Below, piece after piece: positions 1 through 8,381 of a stretch of 64,000 nucleotides of DNA. The stretch comes from Ophiostoma sp. CBS 140.51 (Eukaryota; Ascomycota; Sordariomycetes; Ophiostomatales; Ophiostomataceae): assembly GCA_029298735.1 (NCBI GenBank), contig JANSLP010000056.1, forward strand, positions 87,402 through 151,401. Direction: 5' to 3'. Position 1 is the stretch's first letter. Every line of letters begins with the position of its first letter. A model generated the notes under the pieces. That model searched no databases, was not told the DNA's origin, and was given only the letters and a program-made list of their open reading frames with translations. A program made the translations under genes and the position numbers.

Positions 1-628
1 TAAAAGAGATGGAGAGGAGGAGAGACGATGGAGATTTGAGTTGAGTTTCGAGCACTTGCTCCTTCAGTTCTCGACTTCCCTCGCTCCTGCTGCACCAGCG
101 CGCATCCCACAAGGTCGGGCGGGCGCTCTTTCCACTGTCCCTCCCCAATTGGCCCATTGAAGCTAGCCCGTTTTGGTCTAGACCCACAAGCGTGTACTGC
201 ACCTTGGTTCAGAGCTCCGGTTCAGGGCTGCCAGCCACCCAATTTTGGTGTATGTTGAAGGAAGTTTTGTAATCTACACGTGACTCCCTCAAGCTCCCCC
301 CGTTTTGCCGCCCGCCACCGCCCAGTGGGACTTGCTGGTGGGCAAGCTCCAGGCTGCGCAAGGTTGGCGTAACGGGGGCGGCCTTGCACGGTGTGCTAAA
401 CAAACAGCAAGAGCACAGGGACAGCCGTTTCCACGACGAAGCCGAAGCATCACAAATCCAAATCACAAAGACATCACCATATTACCACTTTACGCATCAC
501 CGCATCACACCCCGCACCGCATTGTATCTGACGAGCTTTCGATTGCCAATTGCTAGGGCTCTCCATCTCGACTCCATCTCAACGGCCTTCATCCTCATCC
601 TCTCCCTCCCCGCTTCTCGACACACACC
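1..628. other. Left-edge non-coding region and rpn11 leader
   Basis: No reading frame here has coding character. The last 100 bases before 629 are rich in C and T on the + strand, as expected for a fungal promoter or 5' leader, and end in a favourable start context (CACACACC before ATG). Short open frames at 209-466 and 305-556 are not supported by codon bias. Confidence 0.5.
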
Positions 629-1717
629 ATGGACCGCCTCCGGTCAATGTTTTCGGGCCAGGGCCTGTCTGGCCTTGGATCCCAGCCGAGCTCTGTACGT
701 TGTTGTGCCTGCTGTAGAGATGATGTTGTTGTCAACCTCTAGATGTACTAACCCCCGTCTCTCCCCCAGGACAACACCAACCTCATCGACAACTCCGAGA
801 CGGTCTACATCTCCTCGCTTGCCCTGCTCAAGATGCTGCGCCACGGCCGCGCTGGTGTGCCGATGGAGGTCATGGGTTTGATGCTGGGCGAGTTCGTCGA
901 CGACTTTACGGTGCGCGTCGTGGACGTGTTTGCGATGCCGCAGAGCGGAACGGGCGTCAGTGTCGAGGCCGTCGACCCTGTGTTTCAGACCAAGATGATG
1001 GAGATGCTGCGCCAGACCGGTCGCCCCGAGTCGGTCGTGGGCTGGTACCACTCCCACCCTGGGTTTGGCTGCTGGCTGTCGTCGGTGGATATCAACACGC
1101 AGCAATCCTTTGAGCAGCTGACGCCGCGCTCTGTTGCTGTCGTCATTGACCCCATCCAGTCCGTCAAGGGCAAGGTCGTCATTGACGCGTTCCGGTCCAT
1201 TTCGCCGCAGACCTTAATGATGGGCCAGGAGCCCCGCCAGAGCACGTCGAACCTGGGCCACCTCAACAAGCCGTCGATCCAGGCGCTGATTCACGGCCTC
1301 AACCGCCACTACTACTCCATTGGCATCAACTACCGCAAGACGGCGCTCGAGGAAAACATGCTGATGAACCTGCACAAGCAGCCGTGGACCGAGGCGCTAC
1401 AGATGGAAGACTTTAGAGTAGCCGGCGCGCACAACAAGGACCGCCTGCAGCGGCTGGTCGGCCTGGCCGAGGGCTACGAGAAGCGCGTCAAGGAGGAGAC
1501 GGAGCTGACCAAGGAGCAGCTCAAGACGCGCTATGTGGGCAAACTGGATCCCAAGAAGCATCTGGAGGACGTGGGCCAGCAGCTGATTGAGGACAACATT
1601 GTGGCGGTGTCGCGGCAGATGATTGACAAGGAGACGACGATGCCGCGGAAAGAGGGTGCCGGTGCCGACGGCGAGAGCAGCACAGCCGACGACGAGATGG
1701 AGGTTGAAGAGTTATAA
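629..1717 (+). CDS. rpn11: 26S proteasome regulatory subunit Rpn11 (JAMM deubiquitinase)
   Basis: Zinc metallo-deubiquitinase of the proteasome lid; it removes ubiquitin chains from substrates as they enter the 20S core. Two exons, 629-694 and 770-1717, give 337 residues. Intron 695-769 starts GTACGT, has TACTAAC at 746-752 and ends CAG. The start gives MDRLRSMFSGQGLSGLG, matching the conserved Rpn11 N-terminus. The MPN+/JAMM signature is complete: Glu55 in PMEVMGLMLGEF and HSHPGFGCWLSSVD with His116, His118 and Asp129 as zinc ligands. The length is slightly above yeast Rpn11 because of an acidic, Ser/Glu-rich C-terminal tail (ending MEVEEL). Csn5 of the COP9 signalosome shares the JAMM motif, but the N-terminus and the GWYHSHPGFGCW context fit Rpn11. 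Single-copy housekeeping gene; no damage seen. Confidence 0.97.
695..769 (+). other. Intron of rpn11
   Basis: 75-nt phase-0 intron with GTACGT donor, TACTAAC branch site at 746-752 and CAG acceptor. Removing it joins ...SQPSS to DNTNLIDNSE in frame, as expected for Rpn11. Confidence 0.93.
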
Positions 1718-2364
1718 AGGGGGGACGGGCTGTTGTTACAATAGGCTAGGGTTTCTTTTTTGCGGGTTCTCTTAGATGCGAGGAGCATATGGTAGACGAC
1801 TCGAAATGCATTGCATGATTCTTTTGATTTATTATCTTGTTCTTTCTTTTTGAGGTCGCCTTCTTCAACGCGCGACCATGTACAGTAGGCGTCAGGCTAG
1901 ACAAGAAATGCGAGTGCGATCAAACAAAACAAACGCAGAGCAGACTCGATATTGTCTTTGTGTGATAGAGTGTGGTGAATTGTGAGTTTCGGCTGTCTTT
2001 GTTCTTTATGCTTCTTCCTCGAAATCTGAATAAATTGGTGTTGGTCACGTACACCATCCTCTTGTTCAGGGAGGGTAGGCACGACGCACAACCTCCTTTG
2101 TTCCTTCCACAGAACAACAACAGCATTCAAGTGAACAACTGCGACTTCCTTTTCCAACATTTTCCTATAAAAATGAGTAAACTTCCTAATTTCCCTCTTT
2201 CTCTTCCTCATTCCTCAAGTTCCCAACTTCATCCACGAACACGCTGTCTTTTCTGCTCCATCGCTGCAGTCGGTTCTCGACCACACACTGCAGCCAACAT
2301 CCCGCAGAGAAGCCATCGTTTTCGCTCTTCCTTTTCTTCCCTTATTTAACCCCCTCACGTCACA
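1718..2364. other. Intergenic: rpn11 3' end and leader of the next gene
   Basis: T-rich after 1740 with no coding bias on either strand; from about 2190 it becomes a C/T-rich leader running to the ATG at 2365. Small open frames here (for example 1972-2349) look random. Confidence 0.5.
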
Positions 2365-3717
2365 ATGGGCCTTCGCTCGAGCGTCTGTCAATTCGGAAAA
2401 CGGCTGCTGGCAGCCCTTGTCAATCCTCAGAATATCTACAAGCACGGTCACAACAGCTACAACGACTACCCTCACACTCCCACACCAGCACATCCTCCTC
2501 CTCCCTCTACACACCCACTGTCTCGCTCGCATGTCGAGGTTTGTCGAGTTTGCGCCGTACAACAAGCATCTCGGATGAGCGAGAATCTGGTATGTAACTC
2601 CCATCGCATCAACCAGCAGCTGACATCACGACCTCTTCCTCCTCTGCCAACAAACCGTCCATTGCCAGCCCTTCCCAGCATCACGTCATCTCCCAAAACT
2701 CCCACTCTTTACACCACACATCGTCGTCAAGACTCGGGACAGCTGCAGGACAGCGTCTCGAGTATTTATGGAGGCTACAGCACTCTCCTCTCACCTTCAA
2801 GCTATGCCTCATCTTCCACACTATCACTGGCGATGACAGCAAGCGCCCAAGGCGAAATGCTCGCTCACAACGTTTCATATGCCCGCTTTGTTCATACTCT
2901 GCAGACTTCTCTCCAGAATGTCCGGTACGCGATCAGCGGTCCTCTTGCTATCCGTCTCCATGCCCCGTTGTGGTACATTGATATCGGCGAGCCACTCGAC
3001 GGATCCATCCCTGCTCTCCAGCCCTCCATCGTCTGTCCGCAGGCAACCCGCGATGTTTTGCCATCCTGGGCCGCCGTTTCACAGAATGCCTTTCGGTTTG
3101 ACCGCCGGCGGCCGTACAGACTGCAGCTGCAAATTGACGGCCAGTTTGTCACAGTACGTATCGAATGGGTCGAGGATCACGAGTTTGACAGCGGCGAAGA
3201 CTCGTTTTACCAGATTGACCGAACGGAAGGCGCATTCTGCGTCAGTCCCGAAGGCAGAACTGAAGGCAGCACAGAAGACAGCATCTGCGGCAGCCCCTAC
3301 GACAAACTCAACACGCTCAACATGGCACCGCCGGTTCTCACGCTACAGAGTCTGCTCCAGCACACAGCACAAGCGTATACGCATAGCGGAATCTCCGATA
3401 CAGACTCCATGGAGCACAAGGTCCTTGGACACCAGGTTGACGCTTGCCTTAGGTTTTTGGACTGTCCGACAATGCATGGAAGCCAATTTCTGATGCCCCC
3501 CGAGGTGCCTGCCGTTTACGATCCAGCATTCTCGAGCATGTACTTTGCAGCATTTGGCGCCGAGGGCGTCCAGCGTCTGCACGCCGTCTGTGCCGGCATC
3601 CCATCATTTTGTGCGCCACAGGTAGAGACAGTATCTAGACCTGCTTCTTCGAAGAAAACAATCACTCGAAAGCCGATACCGTTAAGTAGCCAGCCGAAGA
3701 GTACCCCTGATGCCTAA
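2365..3717 (+). CDS. Hypothetical protein, Ser/Pro-rich N-terminus
   Basis: Open frame of 450 residues, not recognised. The first ~140 residues are low-complexity, rich in Ser, Thr, Pro and His (runs such as HTPTPAHPPPPSTHP), and look disordered. Residues ~165-310 look like a folded part, with alternating hydrophobic and charged residues and several Trp (YARFVHTLQTSL, PLWYIDIGEP, YRLQLQIDGQFVTVRIEW). No signal peptide or membrane segment is obvious. A possible donor GTATGT lies at 2590, but the frame is open throughout, so a one-exon model is simplest; Met at 2575 (MSENL) is an alternative start. Codon bias is weaker than in the housekeeping genes nearby. It converges on the glycine-rich gene at 4021. 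Function unknown. Confidence 0.6.
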   Translation: MGLRSSVCQFGKRLLAALVNPQNIYKHGHNSYNDYPHTPTPAHPPPPSTHPLSRSHVEVCRVCAVQQASRMSENLVCNSHRINQQLTSRPLPPLPTNRPLPALPSITSSPKTPTLYTTHRRQDSGQLQDSVSSIYGGYSTLLSPSSYASSSTLSLAMTASAQGEMLAHNVSYARFVHTLQTSLQNVRYAISGPLAIRLHAPLWYIDIGEPLDGSIPALQPSIVCPQATRDVLPSWAAVSQNAFRFDRRRPYRLQLQIDGQFVTVRIEWVEDHEFDSGEDSFYQIDRTEGAFCVSPEGRTEGSTEDSICGSPYDKLNTLNMAPPVLTLQSLLQHTAQAYTHSGISDTDSMEHKVLGHQVDACLRFLDCPTMHGSQFLMPPEVPAVYDPAFSSMYFAAFGAEGVQRLHAVCAGIPSFCAPQVETVSRPASSKKTITRKPIPLSSQPKSTPDA

Positions 3718-4020
3718 TCAGGGATTGTAGACAGTAGAGTCGTAGACATAACAAGGTGGGTGGTTGCTATTTGAGCATAACTTGCAAAGTTGCATGTTGC
3801 TGCTCCGTCCTTTGCCTGCCAAAGAAGTCTTTGGCAACGTAAACTACTATGACTTTATGGCTTTCTTTCCTTTTCTTTGCTTCACGTTATTTAATTTAAA
3901 ATGATCAATCAAATCTCGTTTGTTGTTACAATTCAATGCTTCCTATAATACATGCAGAATACAATCTATTTCGTGGTATCACATAAAACTACCGTACAGT
4001 ATCTTTCATCCATGGTGGGA
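3718..4020. other. Short convergent intergenic region
   Basis: T/A-rich 303-bp gap between two converging reading frames; it presumably carries both 3' ends. No gene is seen. Confidence 0.5.
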
Positions 4021-5058
4021 TTACCACCGGCCAGGACCGGGCGGGACGTTCCAGCCGCCACCCGACAGCTCATGGTGCAATGCCGGCATCATGCGGTTGT
4101 CCATCTCCGCTGCACGCTGGACAAGTGTCTTGTAGCAGCGGGCCAGGGGTCCATCCACGCGGCCAAAGATTTCTTCGCAAGCATCTTGGGCGGCATCATT
4201 CACGGTAATGCCGCCGGCTGTATCGACAATCTCACTGGGGTCGCCGCTGCCGACAGCATCAGCCATATCAGAGGCATCACCGATATCGCTGGCTATCAGG
4301 ATGATGCGCTGCACTGACACAGACTCCATCTCGCTGTGGAGTGTGTACAAATTGTTGGTGACGGCCGCCATCCAGTCTTGCAAAGCCATGTTGAGACCCG
4401 GAGAGGGGAGTGCCGTGGTGTGTGCCAGCAGCCCGCCGACTGCGTTGCCCTGCGCACCCAAGTGGTCGCACAGCTGCTGCAGCCGCTTGAACCATTTACG
4501 GTCAAAGATGGCTAGGATCGCGCCGTCGCCGTTCTTGTCCAGACCCTTGAAGACGCGGTGCCGGGCCTTTTCGAGTTTGTCTAGATTGTCCAGGAGGACG
4601 GGCGGGTGGACAGGGTGGGAGGCGGGGACGACGACCTCTCGTTTGGAGTCTTCAAGTCCAAGGCCACTCAGACCGCTGCAGCCTCCACCACCACTGCCTC
4701 CCAGACCTCCAAGGTCACCTCCACCCAGACCGCTCATGTCGTCGCTGGCGCTGCCGCTTCGGCTTCTGTCTGCACTCCGATTTATTTTGCCACTGCTGGT
4801 ACTTCCCGTAGTAAGAAATTTAGCCCATTTGGCACTCCGGCTCTCGCGAAGACCACCGGAGTTTCCCATACCGCCGGACCAGCCGAGACCGCCGGTGCCC
4901 CATTTCGAGTAGATATGGTTGCCTCCACTGGATCCGCCGAGACCCGAGTTGGAGCCGTAGCCATTGCTGTGGCCGAGTCCGGCATTGTCGCCGAGTCCAG
5001 CATCTAGTGAGCTGCCAAAGCCCATGCCGTAGTCATCGGGTCTGTGTTGGAATGTCAT
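4021..5058 (-). CDS. Hypothetical glycine-rich protein
   Basis: Single-exon frame of 345 residues, not recognised. Residues ~10-70 and ~108-135 are Gly/Ser/Leu repeats (GLGG, LGGLGGSGGGG), separated by a basic Ser/Arg stretch (SADRSRSGSASDD). From ~150 to the end the protein changes character: a charged, probably helical region (LLDNLDKLEKARHRVFKGL, FDRKWFKRLQQLCDHLGA, MALQDWMAAVTNNLYTLHSEM, DACEEIFGRVDGPLARCYK). Residues 173-180 (LDKNGDGA) resemble the start of an EF-hand loop, but the ligand pattern is not completed. No signal peptide or membrane span. The second half looks like a real fold; the first like a disordered tail. Function unknown. Confidence 0.62.
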   Translation of the reverse strand: MTFQHRPDDYGMGFGSSLDAGLGDNAGLGHSNGYGSNSGLGGSSGGNHIYSKWGTGGLGWSGGMGNSGGLRESRSAKWAKFLTTGSTSSGKINRSADRSRSGSASDDMSGLGGGDLGGLGGSGGGGCSGLSGLGLEDSKREVVVPASHPVHPPVLLDNLDKLEKARHRVFKGLDKNGDGAILAIFDRKWFKRLQQLCDHLGAQGNAVGGLLAHTTALPSPGLNMALQDWMAAVTNNLYTLHSEMESVSVQRIILIASDIGDASDMADAVGSGDPSEIVDTAGGITVNDAAQDACEEIFGRVDGPLARCYKTLVQRAAEMDNRMMPALHHELSGGGWNVPPGPGRW

Positions 5059-6237
5059 TGTGTGTGTATATGTTTGTCGAGGAAAATAAATAAAGTGTCT
5101 TGTTGTCTTGTAAGTCAGAATGAAAAGACAAAGATTGAACTCGACAGCTCTGGATCTCAGCCTTAAATTATACTCAATTCAAACCTTATTTTGTTGCATT
5201 TCCCCTTCTTTCCCCTTCTTTCACTCTATTTTGACCTTATTTCGACCTTTCGTCATTCTGTATCATAGTAATTGCCTGATTTGGCCATACGCTGCGCTGC
5301 TGCGCTGCTGCGCCAGGTGTGGACAGTGCCATTCTTTTGGTAGGGCTGGGCGTAAGCGGATTACATCATATAGCGGCGGGCGATGTTCGGGTTTGGGAAG
5401 CACCGATATTACTGGCTCACGTCTTGGCGGACAAGGCGTCCAACAAACTCCCAAACAACAAAGCGATCGACAGCCGGCTATGCAACGGCCGCCATGTGTG
5501 CAGGGAACAAATACGAGGTACGAGGACACTCTGATCGAGAATGAGATAATAAGATAGTAATGCCTCGAGAATGCCTTACTTCGTACATCGGATAGCGAAC
5601 AAAAGAAAACAGAAAATAAAAAATAAAAAAGACAAGAAAAATCAAGACATTAAAACGTACAGTGCCTCAATCTGTGTAATGATGGGCAGGGATGTAAGAA
5701 AGAGAAACAATGAAAATAATGGCAGTGCAATGAGGCCGCAACTTTCGTATTGGAGAGAAAGAAAAAGAGATACTCGTTTTGTTGAACACAAATTATTCAA
5801 AGATATCTTATTGCATAATTGTGAGGTTTTTTTTATATCACAGCATACCCGTGATGTAGTTGGTCGTTCCTTCCCAATTGACACAGTGTCCCAACAAAAT
5901 GGGATCGTGGATGCCATAACAGGCAATTGCGATCGCAAATTTTGTCACGGGGAAAGAACGATGGGGAATAAAGCTCAAAAGAGAAGCCCCTTTCTCCTAT
6001 CGTCAGTGATTGATGGCATGATTTCCTATTTCGTAGACCGCGTATCGCGCAACAGACGCTCCTTCGCCCCTTTTGTTGATTGATGCAGAGGTTAGAGGTC
6101 AAAAATTATTTCTTCCCCCTATCTCCATCTTCCAAGCCCAATATTTGCAATCTGTAAGCCAACATATCTTTACACAGCAATATACATTATGTTCCTCCTC
6201 ACTAACACTGACAGACAGAAGCGCTTCATCAACCACA
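5059..6237. other. AT-rich intergenic region
   Basis: Divergent leader of the glycine-rich gene, then A/T-rich sequence from about 5560 to 6130. Short simple repeats occur: two copies of CCCCTTCTTT near 5205-5225 and a (GCTGC)n-like stretch near 5288-5313. No credible coding frame. Confidence 0.45.
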
Positions 6238-6423
6238 ATGGCTCCACCCCCGACTTGGGTCGCAAAGCCGCTTTTCCCTGGCCTTATGTGCTATCTCCTC
6301 GAGTATGAGCCGCCCGACAAAAAACCAGGCTCTATTCCTCCAATGTATCGACGACGACACCTCTAACGTCGGATAACCTCTCTTTGGCAAAGTTGCCTTA
6401 GCTGCCTGCAAGAAAAGCCTTGG

Positions 6424-7995
6424 TTGATTGCGCTTCTGACGATGACGGCGAGCAATCTGATTCTGAACAATCGGATTCGGACCAGTCATCACACACAATG
6501 GACGTTGGCCACTTCTCGCCTTCACCAGAACCAGAGTCAGAACTGCAAGACAAGGACGACTTGCCGTTTTACTTCTAGAGGGACAAACGCACCGCCAATC
6601 TTGACACGCTCCGCGACCAAGCTCACTCGCCTCTGGTTTAGTACGAGTATGTGGCTGTTGTCTACGAAGGCCCGAAGCCAGGCAACGACTTTTTTTCGGT
6701 GGACAAGGTCGCCATCACGGGTATTGGCATGCCATACATGCCATCAAGTGTCCCGCCACCGATCGCGTTACTCAAAAAGGTTGGAGATGACATCAGTGAC
6801 AAAACGCCCATCATCTCTTCGCACGACTGGCGCCGGTTGCAAGATGTTGACCTCGACGACATGGCCACCAATACGGCATCAAAGCGTCCAGCACAAGGGT
6901 CGTCTACAACCGCCACTACTTCAGGGCCCACGAGCCCTTTCGGTACGGAGCGAAAGATGTGACGACCACGACCGCCGACCTCCCAGGCCATCTCGACCAG
7001 CAACTTGACTTGACTCTCTCGCTGCCAGTGGACGAGCATGGCACAAGAACAGTGTGAAAGCTCAAGAAACGGCCGAACCGACCCTTCAGACGCAGCTGCC
7101 GTCCTCGTCCGAGACCTGGCGGATTCCAACTGCCTTGAACTTTGGCGCGCCCGTGACCAAGAAGGGGAGTCGCATCTCACCATACACCAGGATAACGAGG
7201 CAAATCTCCCAAGAGTAAGGGGCATGCAATGAGACTCCACCTCTCACATATAAAACAATATTGAGCGGCGCATGATGCAGCAACTTCAAGTGCAGCGCGC
7301 ATTTGTCCCCCTTGACGAGTGGCTCGGCAGCGAAGACCAGAAGGAACCCAGACGTCTAAAGGAGCGTCAGAGACCTTTTGCGGTGACCTAAATGCGAGAG
7401 AGAAGGGACCACAGAAAGTAGTGGACGACGCCACGCACGAGTCGACTTCCTTCACAGACGACGTCGTCGCCCAACCCGTAAAGTGCCACAGCAAGAAGAC
7501 GACGCCTCCGATCCAAAAACAGACCAGACATATCCTAGTTCTGTAGGGCGTCCTCTATGTGCCTTGTTTATCTACGCACAACACGCTATGTGCATCGGGC
7601 GGTGGAGAGGCGGCGAAATTCCCAGGTGTCTTTGGGATGACAATATGGCTGGAATGGTCCAGCTTTTACGCAAGCATGGCCTTCCCCAATCAGTCCTGTT
7701 GACCATAGGGCAAAAAAGTGACAACAATCGACTCTGCATCTATTACGACACGTTCCAGCACCTCGACGCGGCAAAGACTGCTTGGAATGGCGCCCAGGCG
7801 AGGCTTCATTGGCAAAATGATTTGGACTGGCACTGTGCCTTTTTCCAGGCACCGGCACCAGAACCAGTTCGTCACGTCGAGTTTGAGTGGGAGGAGAATG
7901 TAACGGACGTCATGAGGGACATTTGTCTACCTGCAATGTCGAGGGGACATCGGACGCGGCGCGGAAAGAAGAAGCACAAGAGAGCGAGAAAGTAG
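6424..7995 (+). pseudogene. Broken gene of unknown family
   Basis: Pieces with coding character lie in changing frames and are cut by stops. One piece starts near 6430 with an acidic Ser/Asp stretch (DDDGEQSDSEQSDSD), runs through PFYF-stop-RDKRTANLDTLRDQ (TAG at 6577-6579) and V-stop-YEYVAVVYEGPKPGND (TAG at 6640-6642), then continues to about 6890. The reading then shifts to a frame giving YNRHYFRAHEPFRYG and LPVDEHGTRT (about 6900-7060), then to QQLQVQRAFVPLDEWLGSED (about 7277-7330), and finally to 7483-7995, ending in WQNDLDWHCAFFQAP, FEWEENVTDVMRDI and a Lys/Arg-rich tail. The order and density of sensible segments argue for one decayed gene rather than chance. I do not recognise the family; the acidic start and basic end suggest a nuclear or nucleic-acid-associated protein, but that is a guess. 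Confidence 0.55.
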
Positions 7996-8381
7996 TAGCT
8001 GGAGAAAAGAAGGAAGATCAACGTTTAATTTTAGATAGCAGGCGCAAGGCAAGTAGGTAGTCATAGGAGCACAATGTTATGGGTGGTATATATAATAGTT
8101 GATTGAAGAAAGGAGGAAAGCGACTAATGTAAAGTATCAGGAAGGCACATTTCATAAACGCCTTAAACGCTGCTATACCAATGCAAGAGACAAAGAAAGA
8201 GAAAGAAGAGAAACGCAAGCAGAAAAGTAAAATACCAGCAATCAGTCCATCCCTATATCCGCCAAAGAAGTGAAGAAGAAAAGAAAAAAGACATAGAAAA
8301 GCGAGTGATGTAAACCGTATCATGCCAGTGCCAGAAGAGAGAAGAAAAGAAGGAGACGTAGGAAGTCAAAAGCACGACTGT
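7996..8381. other. Intergenic / kinase 3' region
   Basis: A-rich on the + strand (T-rich in the sense of the minus-strand kinase gene); probably its 3' UTR and polyadenylation region. No gene seen. Confidence 0.45.

Noticed and set aside
4519..4542. EF-hand-like LDKNGDGA in the Gly-rich protein
   Set aside because: Only the first half of a calcium loop is present; the later ligands and the conserved Glu are missing.
6073..6366. Short frame with MAPPPTWVAKPLFPG
   Set aside because: It could be the 5' end of the decayed gene that follows, but its frame and a stop separate it; not enough to call.
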